DNA of 53,027 nt from Formivibrio citricus (GTDB lineage Bacteria > Pseudomonadota > Gammaproteobacteria > Burkholderiales > Chitinibacteraceae): the NCBI RefSeq assembly GCF_900115065.1, contig NZ_FOVE01000022.1, positions 1 to 53,027 of the forward strand. The letters are read 5' to 3'. Of the stretch, positions 8,703 to 19,164 are shown in pieces. The position numbers were made by a program, and so were the translations under genes. Positions within the stretch are counted from its first letter, which is position 1. Every line of letters begins with the position of its first letter. The notes beneath the pieces are model-generated. The model ran no database searches. It was not told the origin of the DNA and saw only the letters and a program-made list of their open reading frames with translations.

Positions 8703-9182
8703 TCAGAACGGGATGTCGTCCTCGAAATCGTCGATCTTGCTGGCCGGGCGGGATGCCGGGGCACCTTGCGCCGGGCGGGAGGCCTGAGGGGCTGGCGTGT
8801 ATTCCTGGTTGAAGTCGTCGCCGCCGGCCGGCATGCCGCCGCGCTCACCGCGACCGCCGAGCATCTGCATCTGGTCGGCAATGATTTCAGTGCTGTAACG
8901 ATCCGCGCCGGTGTTTTTGTCCTGCCACTTGCGGGTTTGCAGGCGGCCTTCGACGTAAACCGACGAGCCCTTCTTGAGATATTGCTGGGCGATTTCGGCC
9001 AATTTCCCGTACATGACAATGTTGTGCCACTCGGTTTTTTCCTGCTTCTGGCCGGATTTGTCGGTAAAGCGCTCGGTGGTGGCGATGCTGAAATTGCACA
9101 CCGCGCCGCCGGACGGCATGTAGCGGGTTTCCGGGTCGCGCCCCAGATTGCCAATCAACAAAACTTTGTTGAGAGATGCCAT
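8703..9182 (-). CDS. ssb: Single-stranded DNA-binding protein
   Basis: This binds ssDNA as a tetramer in replication and repair. The OB fold is clear ([54 protein letters not shown]), followed by a Gly/Pro/Gln-rich linker. The acidic C-terminal tip DFEDDIPF is the docking peptide for SSB partners. Length is 159 residues. The start at 9182 is chosen from the conserved MASLNKV and from GAGGAGA about 10 nt upstream; a frame extending to 9236 adds residues not typical of the family. Confidence 0.96.
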   Translation of the reverse strand: MASLNKVLLIGNLGRDPETRYMPSGGAVCNFSIATTERFTDKSGQKQEKTEWHNIVMYGKLAEIAQQYLKKGSSVYVEGRLQTRKWQDKNTGADRYSTEIIADQMQMLGGRGERGGMPAGGDDFNQEYTPAPQASRPAQGAPASRPASKIDDFEDDIPF

Positions 9183-9437
9183 GTTCAGTTGTCTCCTCAC
9201 ATAATGACTTGGACGCGCAATTTGGCGCGCCTTCAACCTGCCGCAGTTTAGCAGACCATGTGCAAAATTCGGGGGATTTCATCGGCATAATCCGCCGTTC
9301 CGATTGAGCCCTTCTATCCCCCGAATAGAAAAAATGCCTGACGCAAATAACCGGACAACTTCTATGCTGACAATAAAGGCACCTTCGACCTCAAGAAAGA
9401 GACTCATTCAGAGGGGGCGCCGAATACAGGAGAGATC

Positions 9438-10310
9438 ATGCGAGAAGCCCATCCCGCCGCGACCATGACAAGCAGCCGATTCTCCAAGCAAACATTCTTC
9501 TTGACTTGGCGTGCGCGACTTTTGCAAGTCTGCCTGTCCGGATTGATGCTCGCTTGCGCCTTGCCTGCTGCAGCAGAATCCAGCCGGCTGGAACGAGTCC
9601 TTGCCACGGGTTCGCTTCGGGTGTGCATCTGGCCTGAGTACTATGGCATCACCTATCGCCATCCCATGACCCGCGTGCTGTCCGGCATCGACATCGACCT
9701 CGCCCATGCGCTGGCAAGCGATTTGGGGGTCAAGCCAGCCTTCGTGGACAGCAATTTCACCAGAGTAATTGACGACGTGACCCAGGACCGCTGCGACATC
9801 GCCATGTTTGCCATCGGAATCCTGCCGCACCGCGCCGAGAAACTGCGCTTCAGCCAGCCCTACCTGCAAAGCGACATCTACGCGATCACGACCCGCTCGA
9901 ACCGCCGCATCAAAACCTGGCAGGATATCGACAAGCCCGGTGTGATCGTGGCCGTAGCCAAGGGCACATTGCATGAACCGGTCATGAAGGAAAGACTGAA
10001 GCAGGCCGCACTTCTGGTCGTGGCACCGCCCGGCACGCGCGAACAGGAGGTCGAATCCGGCCGGGCCGACGTTTTCATGACAGACTATCCCTACAGCCGA
10101 CGCATGCTCGAAACCACCGACTGGGCCAGGCTGATTGAGCCCGCGTCCACGTTTCACCTCACGTCCTATGCCTATGCCGTACAGAAAGGAGACGACACCT
10201 GGTACGCCCGAATCGAACGTTTTGTCCAGACCATCAAGCAAGATGGCCGGTTGCGGCAAGCAGCCAGAAAAAATGGTCTGGAACCGATTGTTCTGGACAG
10301 ACCGAACTGA
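9438..10310 (+). CDS. Periplasmic solute-binding protein, family 3 (amino-acid-type)
   Basis: The 290-residue protein has a signal peptide with a hydrophobic core (LLQVCLSGLMLACALPAAA), cleavage expected near residue 46. The mature protein is an extracellular solute-binding domain: LRVCIWPEYYGITYR, GIDIDLAHALASDLGVKPAFV, DRCDIAMFAIGILPHRAEKLRFSQPY split across the usual lobes. No permease or ATPase gene is nearby. Instead a diguanylate cyclase gene begins 9 nt downstream, suggesting a sensory role. AGGAGAG precedes the ATG. The ligand is unknown. Confidence 0.85.
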   Translation: MREAHPAATMTSSRFSKQTFFLTWRARLLQVCLSGLMLACALPAAAESSRLERVLATGSLRVCIWPEYYGITYRHPMTRVLSGIDIDLAHALASDLGVKPAFVDSNFTRVIDDVTQDRCDIAMFAIGILPHRAEKLRFSQPYLQSDIYAITTRSNRRIKTWQDIDKPGVIVAVAKGTLHEPVMKERLKQAALLVVAPPGTREQEVESGRADVFMTDYPYSRRMLETTDWARLIEPASTFHLTSYAYAVQKGDDTWYARIERFVQTIKQDGRLRQAARKNGLEPIVLDRPN

Positions 10311-10319
10311 GAAACCGCC

Positions 10320-12236
10320 ATGCTCGATTTCCGCGACCGCAAAATACGCCAGTTGTTCATCGCCTGCGTTGCCGGCTTCGTCACCCTCATGCTGGTCGCC
10401 AGCGGCTATGTTCTGGAACGCATGCAGCGCCAGAAGATCGAAAGCGGACTGGAACTGGTTTCGCTGCTGGCGGCTTCATTTGAAGACTATCTCACGCAGA
10501 GTTTCCACAACATTGACCTGACGCTACGCAACATTCCCGCCCTGCAGGAATCGACCCATCCCGGGCTGGATGTTTTCACGCTGGCCTTGCGCAACGCACC
10601 GCACCTGCGCTCCCTGTCCCTGCTCGACGGGCAAGGCCGCATCTATGCCAGCTCGAATCCCGGCAACATCGGCAAAATCGTCGATACCAGCCATTTCCTG
10701 CCGGTATCCGACATGCCCGGAGAAATCCTGCGGATCGGCCGGCCATGGTCGGGCCGGGACATCGCCAACGGCAAGGAAATCAGCCCTGCCCATCCCGCGG
10801 AACCGGACGAACTGGTATTTCTGCCCGTCATGCGCAGCGTTTCCATCAACAGGCAAACCTTCACACTGCTGGCTTCCGTCAACACAAACTACTTCATCAA
10901 CCACTTCAGCAAACACGTTCACGCCCGGACCGGCTACGCCGAACTCATACGCATCGACCAGACGGTGCTTCTTTCCTCCAACGAGCGGCAGAAAACCGGT
11001 GCCTCGCATCCAGACTTCCTGCTCGATCTCGAAGCCCGAACCTCATATGGCACGCTGGAACACGACCTTGACGGTCGTCCGTTCCTGACGGCTTTTCATG
11101 CCTCGCGCAACTTTCCGTTCACCATGCACGTCCATCTGGAGCGCGACCGACTGCTTGCACAGTGGAACGAGCAATTGCGCATGATGCTGGCATTGATCGG
11201 TGCATCGGTCATCGCGGTCATCGGCATCTCGGTCTTCGTTTACAAGCGCCTGCTGCGCTCGGCCCGGATTCAGGAGGCTGCCGACGAACAACTGCGGCTC
11301 GCTGCACAAGTTTTCAAATCCAGCGCCGAAGCCATCTTCATCGCGACCGCCGACTGGCACATCTATTCGACGAACCGGGCCTTCACCCAGATTACCGGCT
11401 ATGCGGCGAGCGAGGTCATCGGTCATTCGCCCGATCTGCTCTGCGCGGACAAGAGCGAATCCGCCCCCGGCCCCGAGTGGTCGACGGTCACAGTCAACTC
11501 CCCCTGGGTTGGCGAAGCGTCGCTGCGTCGCAAAAGCGGAGAAATCTATCCAGCCTTCCTCACCGTTTCTTGCGTGGCCGACGAGTCGGGCGTCGTGACC
11601 CACTATATCGGCGTTTTTTCCGACGCGACGGAACGCAAGGTCAGCGAACGCTTCCGCTTCCTGTCCGAACACGACTTCCTGACCGGACTGCCCAACCGCC
11701 GGCTGCTCCAGGACCGCTTCGACCAGGCCATCGCGCGCCTGCAGCGCCACGGCGGACGGCTGGCCGTGCTGTTTCTCGATCTGGACCATTTCAAATCCAT
11801 CAACGATACCCTCGGTCACCACATTGGCGACTTGCTGCTGAAAATGGTCGCCGAACGTCTGCACGACAGCGTGCGCGCAACCGATACGGTCTGCCGGCAA
11901 GGCGGGGATGAATTCCTGCTGCTGATCGACGAAATCGAAGATGCCGAGGATGCACGCAGCGTCGCGGAAAAACTGGTCAGAAATATCGGCGTTACGTACG
12001 AAATCGAAGGGCACAGTCTTGAAGTCACCCCTTCCATCGGCATCGCGCTCTATCCCGACCACGGAGAGGATGCTTCGGTTCTGATCCACCGCGCGGACGT
12101 TGCCATGTACCAATCAAAACATCACGGACGCAACCATTTCCGTTTCTACCACTACGACATGGAGGCATCGCATCAGTTGGCTGCAGCCGGAAGAGTCGCT
12201 CAATCCGATGCAAAAACTGCCAAACAGCGATCCTGA
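10320..12236 (+). CDS. Membrane-bound PAS-GGDEF diguanylate cyclase
   Basis: The 638-residue protein has TM1 (residues ~14-35), a periplasmic sensor of about 250 residues (Cache-like by layout), TM2 (~289-311), a PAS domain (~325-445) and a GGDEF domain (~450-610). The catalytic motif GGDEF (528-532) is intact, and RATD stands exactly five residues before it, so the inhibitory I-site is intact too. An active, feedback-inhibited c-di-GMP synthase is expected. There is no EAL domain. It is co-transcribed with the binding protein at 9438, which could deliver a ligand to the periplasmic domain (inference). Confidence 0.9.
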   Translation: MLDFRDRKIRQLFIACVAGFVTLMLVASGYVLERMQRQKIESGLELVSLLAASFEDYLTQSFHNIDLTLRNIPALQESTHPGLDVFTLALRNAPHLRSLSLLDGQGRIYASSNPGNIGKIVDTSHFLPVSDMPGEILRIGRPWSGRDIANGKEISPAHPAEPDELVFLPVMRSVSINRQTFTLLASVNTNYFINHFSKHVHARTGYAELIRIDQTVLLSSNERQKTGASHPDFLLDLEARTSYGTLEHDLDGRPFLTAFHASRNFPFTMHVHLERDRLLAQWNEQLRMMLALIGASVIAVIGISVFVYKRLLRSARIQEAADEQLRLAAQVFKSSAEAIFIATADWHIYSTNRAFTQITGYAASEVIGHSPDLLCADKSESAPGPEWSTVTVNSPWVGEASLRRKSGEIYPAFLTVSCVADESGVVTHYIGVFSDATERKVSERFRFLSEHDFLTGLPNRRLLQDRFDQAIARLQRHGGRLAVLFLDLDHFKSINDTLGHHIGDLLLKMVAERLHDSVRATDTVCRQGGDEFLLLIDEIEDAEDARSVAEKLVRNIGVTYEIEGHSLEVTPSIGIALYPDHGEDASVLIHRADVAMYQSKHHGRNHFRFYHYDMEASHQLAAAGRVAQSDAKTAKQRS

Positions 12237-12292
12237 TTTGACGCCGCCGATCTGGTACATTCACGGGTTACCCGTAAAGCAGCCGCAGCACC

Positions 12293-15142
12293 ATGACTTA
12301 CCGCCCCACCCAGCCCGACCAGCCGATGATCCGAATCCGCGGCGCACGAACGCACAACCTCAGAAATGTGAACCTCGACATTCCGCGCGGCAAACTGGTG
12401 GTCATCACCGGGTTGTCCGGCTCGGGCAAGTCTTCACTCGCTTTTGACACGCTGTATGCGGAAGGCCAGCGCCGCTACGTCGAATCGTTGTCGGCCTATG
12501 CGCGCCAGTTTCTGCAGCTCATGGAAAAGCCCGACGTCGACCTGATCGAAGGTCTGAGCCCGGCTATTTCCATCGAGCAGAAGGCCACCAGCCATAACCC
12601 GCGCTCGACCGTGGGGACGGTCACGGAAATCCACGATTACCTGCGTCTCTTGTTCGCCCGCGTCGGCACGCCTTACTGCCCGGAGCACGGCCAGCCGCTT
12701 GCGAGCCAGACCGTGAGCCAGATGGTCGATCACGTGCTTGCGCTGCCGGAAGACACCAAGCTGATGATCCTGGCGCCGCTGATCGTCGGCCGCAAAGGCG
12801 AAAACGCCGATCTTTTCGACGAGCTGCGCGCGCAGGGCTTCGTGCGCGTGCGCATCGACGGCGAAGTATTCGAGCTCGACGAAACGCCGAAGCTCGACAA
12901 GAACAAGAAACACACCATCGAGGTCGTCATCGACCGCCTCAAAACCCGCCCCGACCTGAAACAGCGGCTCGCGGAATCGTTCGAAACCGCGTTGCGCCAC
13001 GCCGATGGCCGCGCAATTGCCGTCGAGATGGACAGCAACCAGGAACACTGGTTCTCGGCGAAGTTCGCCTGCCCGGTCTGCTCATACTCGCTGCCAGAAC
13101 TCGAACCGCGACTGTTCTCGTTCAACAACCCGATGGGCGCCTGTCCCAAGTGCGACGGCTTGGGACAGATCACCTTCTTCGACCCCAGGCGCGTGGTCGC
13201 GCACCCGGATCTAAGCCTCGCCAGCGGCGCGGTCAAGGGCTGGGACCAGCGCAACCAGTTCTACTTCCAGTTGTTGCAGGGGCTCGCTGCGCATTACGGC
13301 TTCGATGTCTACACGCCCTGGTGCGACCTGCCGGAAGCCACCCAGGTAGCCATTCTGCATGGTTCCGGCAAGGAGCAGATCGCATTCTCCTACCTCAATG
13401 AGCGCGGCTACCGGCAGGAACGCCTCCATGCCTTCGAAGGCATCATTCCCAACCTGGAACGCCGCTACCGGGAAACCGATTCCATCGCCGTGCGCGAGGA
13501 ACTCGCCAAATACCAGAACAACCAGGCCTGTCCGCATTGCGGCGGCGCACGCTTGCGCAAGGAAGCGCGCCACGTGCGCGTCGGCGGGCAGAACCTGCAC
13601 ACGCTGTCGCAAATGGCGCTGCGCGACTGCGCCACGTTTTTCAACGAGCTGAAGCTCGAAGGCGCCAAGGCGCAGATCGCCGAAAAAATCGTCAAGGAAA
13701 TCGGCAGCCGGCTCGGCTTTCTGGTCAACGTCGGGCTTGATTACCTGTGTCTGGAACGCTCGGCCGATACGCTTTCGGGCGGCGAGGCGCAGCGCATCCG
13801 CCTTGCGAGCCAGATCGGCTCCGGGCTGACCGGCGTGATGTACGTGCTCGACGAACCCTCGATCGGCCTGCACCAGCGAGACAACGACCGACTGCTCGGC
13901 ACCCTGCGCCACCTGCGCGATCTGGACAACTCGGTGATCGTGGTCGAACACGACGAGGACGCGATCCGCGCCGCCGATTGCCTGGTGGACATGGGTCCCG
14001 GCGCGGGTGAGCACGGCGGCGAAGTGCTCGCCGTGGGCACGCCGCAAGACATCATGGACGAACCGCGTTCGATCACCGGGCAGTTCCTGTCCGGCGCGCG
14101 CCGCATCGAAACGCCCGCTTCCCGCCATGCGCCCGATCCGGACAGGTGGCTGTTTCTGAAAGGCGCGACCGGCAACAACCTGAAATCGGTCGATCTGGCG
14201 CTGCCGGTCGGGCTGATGGTCTGCGTGACCGGCGTTTCCGGCTCGGGCAAATCGACGCTGATCAACGACACGCTGCACAAGATCGCCGCACGCGACCTCA
14301 ACGGTGCGAGCGAGGAACCGGCACCGTACGAGGCCATCGAAGGGCTTGACCACTTCGACAAGGTCATCAACGTCGATCAATCCCCGATCGGCCGCACGCC
14401 CCGCTCCAACCCCGCGACCTACACTGGCCTCTTCACCCCGATCCGCGAGCTGTTTTCCGGCGTGCCGATGTCGCGCGAACGCGGCTACGGGCCGGGGCGC
14501 TTCTCGTTCAACGTCAAGGGCGGGCGCTGCGAAGCCTGCCAGGGCGACGGCGTGCTCAAGGTCGAGATGCACTTCCTGCCCGACGTCTACGTGCCGTGCG
14601 ACGTCTGCCATGGCAAACGCTACAACCGCGAAACGCTGGAAGTGACCTGGAAAGGCAAGAACATCACCGAAGTGCTGGAAATGACGGTCGAAACCGCACT
14701 GGAATTCTTCAGCGCCGTCCCGGCGGTCGCGCGCAAGCTGCAAACGCTGATGGATGTCGGCCTCGGCTACATCCGCCTCGGACAATCCGCGACCACGCTC
14801 TCCGGCGGTGAAGCGCAGCGCGTGAAGCTCGCGCTGGAGCTCTCCAAGCGCGACACCGGGCGCACGCTCTACATCCTCGACGAACCCACCACCGGCCTGC
14901 ACTTCCACGACATCGACCTGCTGATGTCCGTGGTGCGCCGCCTGCGCGAGCACGGCAACACCATCGTCGTCATCGAGCACAATCTCGACGTGATCAAGAC
15001 CGCCGACTGGATCGTCGATCTCGGGCCGGAAGGCGGCGCGGGCGGCGGACAGATCATCGCCTGCGGCACACCGGAAGACGTGGCGAACAACCCGGCCAGC
15101 CATACCGGCCATTACCTGAAACGAGTTTTGTATCCATGCTGA
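12293..15142 (+). CDS. uvrA: Excinuclease ABC subunit A
   Basis: UvrA is the damage-sensing ATPase of nucleotide excision repair. Two ABC modules are visible: Walker [10 protein letters not shown] and GVSGSGKST, signatures [11 protein letters not shown] and [11 protein letters not shown], with Walker [14 protein letters not shown] and [10 protein letters not shown]. Zinc-finger cysteines occur as CPVC...CPKC in the first half and CEAC...CDVC in the second. Length 949 residues is normal. A start at ATG 12293 gives [20 protein letters not shown]. The stop overlaps the lgt start by 7 nt. No convincing LexA box was found upstream. Confidence 0.97.
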   Translation: MTYRPTQPDQPMIRIRGARTHNLRNVNLDIPRGKLVVITGLSGSGKSSLAFDTLYAEGQRRYVESLSAYARQFLQLMEKPDVDLIEGLSPAISIEQKATSHNPRSTVGTVTEIHDYLRLLFARVGTPYCPEHGQPLASQTVSQMVDHVLALPEDTKLMILAPLIVGRKGENADLFDELRAQGFVRVRIDGEVFELDETPKLDKNKKHTIEVVIDRLKTRPDLKQRLAESFETALRHADGRAIAVEMDSNQEHWFSAKFACPVCSYSLPELEPRLFSFNNPMGACPKCDGLGQITFFDPRRVVAHPDLSLASGAVKGWDQRNQFYFQLLQGLAAHYGFDVYTPWCDLPEATQVAILHGSGKEQIAFSYLNERGYRQERLHAFEGIIPNLERRYRETDSIAVREELAKYQNNQACPHCGGARLRKEARHVRVGGQNLHTLSQMALRDCATFFNELKLEGAKAQIAEKIVKEIGSRLGFLVNVGLDYLCLERSADTLSGGEAQRIRLASQIGSGLTGVMYVLDEPSIGLHQRDNDRLLGTLRHLRDLDNSVIVVEHDEDAIRAADCLVDMGPGAGEHGGEVLAVGTPQDIMDEPRSITGQFLSGARRIETPASRHAPDPDRWLFLKGATGNNLKSVDLALPVGLMVCVTGVSGSGKSTLINDTLHKIAARDLNGASEEPAPYEAIEGLDHFDKVINVDQSPIGRTPRSNPATYTGLFTPIRELFSGVPMSRERGYGPGRFSFNVKGGRCEACQGDGVLKVEMHFLPDVYVPCDVCHGKRYNRETLEVTWKGKNITEVLEMTVETALEFFSAVPAVARKLQTLMDVGLGYIRLGQSATTLSGGEAQRVKLALELSKRDTGRTLYILDEPTTGLHFHDIDLLMSVVRRLREHGNTIVVIEHNLDVIKTADWIVDLGPEGGAGGGQIIACGTPEDVANNPASHTGHYLKRVLYPC

Positions 15143-15927
15143 TCCACCCGCAATTCGACCCCGTCGCCGTGCATATCGGCCCGGTTTCCCTGCACTGGTA
15201 CGGGCTGATGTACCTCATCGGCTTCGCGCTGTTCATCGCGCTGGGCCGCATCCGCATCAAGCAGCACCCCGATTGCGGGTGGACCAACCAGGAGCTCGAC
15301 GATTTCCTGACCTGGGTCGTGGCCGGCGTCATCCTCGGCGGGCGGCTGGGCGAAGTGCTGTTCTACCAGCCCGCCTATTACTGGCAGCATCCGGGCGAGA
15401 TTCTGGCGATCTGGCAGGGCGGGATGAGCTTTCACGGCGGGCTGATCGGCGTGTTGCTCGCTGTGGCGCTGTTCGCGCGCAAGAAGGGGATTACTTTCCT
15501 GCAGGCCGGCGATTTCGTCGCACCGCTCGCGCCGACCGGGCTCGCAGCCGGGCGCATCGGCAACTTCATCAACGGCGAACTGTGGGGGCGAGTGGCCTCG
15601 CCCGACCTGCCTTGGGCGATGGTCTTCCCCAAGGTCGATGCACTGCCGCGCCACCCATCGCAACTCTACCAGGCCGGGCTGGAAGGCTTGGCGCTGTTCG
15701 TCATCCTCTGGCTGTTCGCACGCAAGCCGCGCCCCACCGGGCAGGTTTCCGCCGTGTTCCTCATGGGTTACGGCAGCTTCCGCTTCATCGCCGAGTATTT
15801 CCGCACGCCGGACGCCGGTATCTTCGGGCAATCGGACATCATCAGCATGGGTCAGTGGCTAAGCACGCCGATGATCGCGGCGGGGATTGGCTTGTGGGTG
15901 TGGTCGATCCAAAAGAAAACAGCCTGA
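15136..15927 (+). CDS. lgt: Prolipoprotein diacylglyceryl transferase
   Basis: Lgt transfers diacylglycerol from phosphatidylglycerol to the lipobox cysteine of prolipoproteins in the inner membrane. The 263-residue multi-pass protein shows the Lgt landmarks [37 protein letters not shown] and the signature [14 protein letters not shown]. It overlaps uvrA by 7 nt (ATGCTGA), so translation is likely coupled. Its client lipoproteins include RlpA in this window. Confidence 0.96.
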   Translation: MLIHPQFDPVAVHIGPVSLHWYGLMYLIGFALFIALGRIRIKQHPDCGWTNQELDDFLTWVVAGVILGGRLGEVLFYQPAYYWQHPGEILAIWQGGMSFHGGLIGVLLAVALFARKKGITFLQAGDFVAPLAPTGLAAGRIGNFINGELWGRVASPDLPWAMVFPKVDALPRHPSQLYQAGLEGLALFVILWLFARKPRPTGQVSAVFLMGYGSFRFIAEYFRTPDAGIFGQSDIISMGQWLSTPMIAAGIGLWVWSIQKKTA

Positions 15928-15935
15928 GCCGGAAA

Positions 15936-16209
15936 TACCGTCTACTTGAAGATTTTTTATGCGCCTGCGGCGCAGAATTTAGGGCCGGTTCCGCCCGGCT
16001 GACGGGAAAGGGATTTGTCTCGCCAAATCCCCTTCACCTCTAGGCGAGCCCGCTCCGGCGCCCCTGCGGGGTTCCCTGCGATGCTCGTAAAGCGCGGCGG
16101 CTGCGCAACTCGGCCTGCGGCCTCAAACAGTGCTCGCCGAATTCCCGCGCCTTGCTGCGCTTCTCGGCGCCTTCCAGGGCGGGTCGTGCTGCATGCAGCG
16201 CGGATCAAG
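15936..16209. repeat. Dispersed ~270-bp element, copy 3
   Basis: The shared core runs from ATGCGCCTGCGGCGCAG (15959) to GCATGCAGCGC (16201), with the same interior as the other copies. The terminal GTTCAC repeats are not recognisable here. The left end begins about 8 nt after the lgt stop and the right end lies about 24 nt from the pilU stop, filling a convergent gap. Confidence 0.85.
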
Positions 16210-16232
16210 CTACCTTTGGCAATACTGCAAAT

Positions 16233-17369
16233 CTACACAATATCTAGGTGGTCGGTTCCCGAGAACACATCCCGGTTCTTGGAGTTGGAGCTTTCCAGCT
16301 TGATCTGCAAGCGCAGGTCGTTGACCGAATCGGCATTCCGGAGCGCGTCCTCGTAGCTGATACGCCCGGATTCGAAGAGTTCGAACAGGGCCTGGTCGAA
16401 GGTCTGCATGCCGATTTCGCGCGAGCGCTTCATGAGATCCTTGATCTCGTGCACCTCGCCCTTGAAGATCAACTCGGAGACCAGCGGCGAATTCAGCATG
16501 ACTTCGACCGCCGCTACGCGCCCCTTCCCCGAACGATGCGGAATCAGGCGCTGCGAAACGAAGGCTTTCAGGTTGAGCGACAGATCCATCAGCAATTGCT
16601 GGCGACGCTCTTCGGGGAAGAAGTTGATGATGCGGTCGAGCGCCTGGTTCGATGAGTTGGCGTGCAGCGTGGCCATGCACAGGTGGCCGGTCTCGGCAAA
16701 GGCAATCGCGTAATCCATGGTTTCGCGGTCGCGGATCTCGCCGATCAGAATCACGTCCGGCGCCTGGCGCAGGGTGTTCTTCAGTGCACTCATCCACGAA
16801 TCGGTATCCACGCCGACTTCGCGCTGGGTGATGATCGACTTCTTGTGCTCGTGCACGTACTCGATCGGATCCTCGATGGTGACAATGTGATCGTGGGCAT
16901 TGTTGTTGCGGTAGCCGATCATGGCCGCGAGCGAGGTCGATTTGCCCGACCCCGTGCCGCCGACGAAGATCACCAGCCCGCGCTTGGTCATGGCGATGTC
17001 TTTCAGTACCGGCGGCAACCCAAGTTCTTCGAGCGTCGGGATCTCGGAATTGATCGTGCGCAGCACCATGCCGATGCGGCCTTGTTGGAAGAAGGCGTTG
17101 ACGCGGAAGCGACCGAGATTGCCGGGGCTGATGGCGAAGTTGCATTCCTTGGTCGCCTCGAATTCCTCGGCCTGCCGGTCGTTCATGATGGCGCGCGTCA
17201 ATTCCTTGGTGTGTTGTGCCGTCAGTATCTGGTTGGAAACCGGCGTGACCCGGCCGTCGATCTTCATCGCCGGAGGGAAATCCGCGGTGATGAAAAGGTC
17301 GGATGCCCCCTTGCCGCGCATGTGGCGCAGCAGGTCCTGCATGAATTTCGCTGCCTGTTCCTTTTCCAT
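16233..17369 (-). CDS. pilU: Type IV pilus accessory retraction ATPase PilU
   Basis: PilU is a hexameric PilT-like ATPase that assists pilus retraction in the cytoplasm. It has Walker A GGTGSGKST, the Asp-box/Walker B region PDVILIGEIRDRETMDYA and His-box ETGHLCMATLHANSS. The N-terminal MEKEQAAKFMQDLLRHM and the order pilT-pilU distinguish it from PilT, as does the absence of the AIRNLIRE motif. Length is 378 residues. It starts 6 nt after the pilT stop, giving a two-gene operon. Confidence 0.93.
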   Translation of the reverse strand: MEKEQAAKFMQDLLRHMRGKGASDLFITADFPPAMKIDGRVTPVSNQILTAQHTKELTRAIMNDRQAEEFEATKECNFAISPGNLGRFRVNAFFQQGRIGMVLRTINSEIPTLEELGLPPVLKDIAMTKRGLVIFVGGTGSGKSTSLAAMIGYRNNNAHDHIVTIEDPIEYVHEHKKSIITQREVGVDTDSWMSALKNTLRQAPDVILIGEIRDRETMDYAIAFAETGHLCMATLHANSSNQALDRIINFFPEERRQQLLMDLSLNLKAFVSQRLIPHRSGKGRVAAVEVMLNSPLVSELIFKGEVHEIKDLMKRSREIGMQTFDQALFELFESGRISYEDALRNADSVNDLRLQIKLESSNSKNRDVFSGTDHLDIV

Positions 17370-17375
17370 ATCACT

Positions 17376-18419
17376 TTAACCCTTGAAATTGTCCTGATTG
17401 GCGGCACGGGTACGTGCTTCCGCCACCGAAACCACATTGCGCTGCACCAGGCTCAACAGGCACTGATCCAGCGTCTGCATGCCGTGCTGTTGGCCGGTTT
17501 GGATCGCGGAATACATCTGCGCCACCTTGTTCTCGCGGATCAGGTTACGGATGGCGGGGATGCCGATCATGATCTCGTGTGCCGCCACGCGGCCCGTGCC
17601 GTCTTTGGTTTTCAGCAGCGTTTGCGAAATCACCGCGCGTAGCGATTCGGACAGCATCGAGCGCACCATTTCCTTTTCCGCGGCCGGGAACACGTCGACG
17701 ATCCGGTCGATGGTCTTGGCTGCGGAGCTGGTGTGCAGGGTACCGAACACCAAGTGGCCGGTTTCGGCCGCGGTCAGCGCGAGACGGATGGTTTCCAGAT
17801 CGCGCATTTCGCCGACCAGGACCACGTCAGGGTCTTCGCGCAAGGCGGAACGCAGCGCGTTGGAAAACGACAGCGTATGCGGGCCGACTTCGCGCTGGTT
17901 GATCAGGCACTTCTTGGACTGGTGCACGAATTCGATCGGATCTTCCACAGTAAGGATGTGGCCGTAATCGTTTTCGTTGATGAAGTTGATCATCGCCGCC
18001 AGTGTGGTGGATTTCCCCGAGCCGGTCGGTCCGGTCACCAGCACCAGCCCGCGCGGGTTCTGGGAAATTTCCTGGAATATGCGCGGTGCATTCAGCTCTT
18101 CGAGCGTCAGCACCTTCGAGGGAATAGTACGGAACACCGCACTGGAGCCGCGTTGCTGGACAAACGCATTGACGCGGAAACGTGCGAGATTGGGGATCTC
18201 GAACGAGAAATCGCACTCCAGCGTATCTTCATACACCTTACGCTGTCCGTCGTTCATGATGTCGTACACCATATCATGCACGTCCTTGTGATCCATCGGC
18301 GGCAGGTTGATGCGGCGAACATCACCGTGCACACGGATCATGGGAGGCAACCCGGCCGAGAGGTGCAGGTCGGAGGCCTTGTTCTTGACGGCAAAAGCCA
18401 AGAGTTCTGCAATTTCCAT
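17376..18419 (-). CDS. pilT: Type IV pilus retraction ATPase PilT
   Basis: PilT drives pilus disassembly for twitching motility and DNA uptake. The 347-residue protein has the PAS-like N-terminus starting MEIAELLAFAVKNKASDLHL, Walker A GPTGSGKST, Walker B DPDVVLVGEMRD, His-box ETGHLVFGTLHT and the PilT-specific AIRNLIRE near residue 290. It is divergent from yggS with only 34 nt between start codons, which leaves little room for two promoters. A TATAAT hexamer lies at 18421-18426. Confidence 0.96.
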   Translation of the reverse strand: MEIAELLAFAVKNKASDLHLSAGLPPMIRVHGDVRRINLPPMDHKDVHDMVYDIMNDGQRKVYEDTLECDFSFEIPNLARFRVNAFVQQRGSSAVFRTIPSKVLTLEELNAPRIFQEISQNPRGLVLVTGPTGSGKSTTLAAMINFINENDYGHILTVEDPIEFVHQSKKCLINQREVGPHTLSFSNALRSALREDPDVVLVGEMRDLETIRLALTAAETGHLVFGTLHTSSAAKTIDRIVDVFPAAEKEMVRSMLSESLRAVISQTLLKTKDGTGRVAAHEIMIGIPAIRNLIRENKVAQMYSAIQTGQQHGMQTLDQCLLSLVQRNVVSVAEARTRAANQDNFKG

Positions 18420-18453
18420 TTATAATTCGTCCTCTTATCCGGTCAGGATCATT

Positions 18454-19164
18454 ATGGCAACGTTATTCTCCGCATGGCAAGGCGTGCTGCAACGCATCGG
18501 GAAAGCTGCGGGAAAAGCCGGGCGCGTAACCACGGACGTCCGGCTTGTCGCAGTCAGCAAGACTTTCCCGGCCGACAGCGTTCGCGAGCTTTACGCACTG
18601 GGGCAGCGCGATTTCGGAGAGAACTATGTCCAGGAGTTCACCGAGAAACACGAAGCGCTGGCCGATTGCCCGGAGCTTGTCTGGCACTTCATCGGGCCAT
18701 TGCAGAGCAACAAGACCCGTTCGGTCGCGGAACGTGCGCACTGGGTCCATAGCATCGAGCGGCTGAAAATCGCCGAACGCCTAAATGCACAGCGCCCCGC
18801 CGACCTTCCTCCCCTTCAGGTCTGTATTCAGGTCAACGTCTCAGGTGAGGCCAGCAAATCCGGTTGTGAACCGGAAGACGTTGTGGCATTGGCGCAAGCG
18901 GTTACCGCCCTGCCCAGACTGAAACTGCGCGGGCTGATGGCCATTCCGGAATCCACGGAAGACACGGACAAACTGGCCGGGCAGTTTGCGCTTCTGCGCC
19001 GGCTGCGCGATGATCTGAATACGCACGGGTTCGAGCTTGATACGCTGTCGATGGGCATGTCGGGCGATCTGGAGCTCGCCATTGCCGAAGGCGCCACGCA
19101 TGTCCGCGTGGGAACCGCCATCTTCGGCGCACGCGATTACATAAAACAAGAGACACAAGCATGA
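18454..19164 (+). CDS. yggS: YggS family PLP homeostasis protein
   Basis: This cytoplasmic PLP-binding protein (PROSC/YggS) buffers pyridoxal phosphate and affects amino-acid and keto-acid balance. The fold-type III barrel is recognisable: VRLVAVSKTFPADSV with the PLP lysine, GENYVQEF, WHFIGPLQSNKTR, LSMGMSGDLELAI and VRVGTAIFGAR. Length is 236 residues. The start at 18454 has AGGA about 7 nt upstream; a longer frame from 18307 would run antisense through pilT. It overlaps proC by 4 nt (ATGA). Confidence 0.93.
   Translation: MATLFSAWQGVLQRIGKAAGKAGRVTTDVRLVAVSKTFPADSVRELYALGQRDFGENYVQEFTEKHEALADCPELVWHFIGPLQSNKTRSVAERAHWVHSIERLKIAERLNAQRPADLPPLQVCIQVNVSGEASKSGCEPEDVVALAQAVTALPRLKLRGLMAIPESTEDTDKLAGQFALLRRLRDDLNTHGFELDTLSMGMSGDLELAIAEGATHVRVGTAIFGARDYIKQETQA

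Noticed and set aside
12256-12275. LexA/SOS box before uvrA
   Set aside because: CTGGTACATTCACGGG only loosely resembles CTG-N10-CAG; too many mismatches to call.
13211-15112. Long antisense open frame across uvrA (and similar ones across other GC-rich genes)
   Set aside because: High third-position G+C in uvrA keeps the opposite strand open. The translation has no recognisable domain and no ribosome-binding site.
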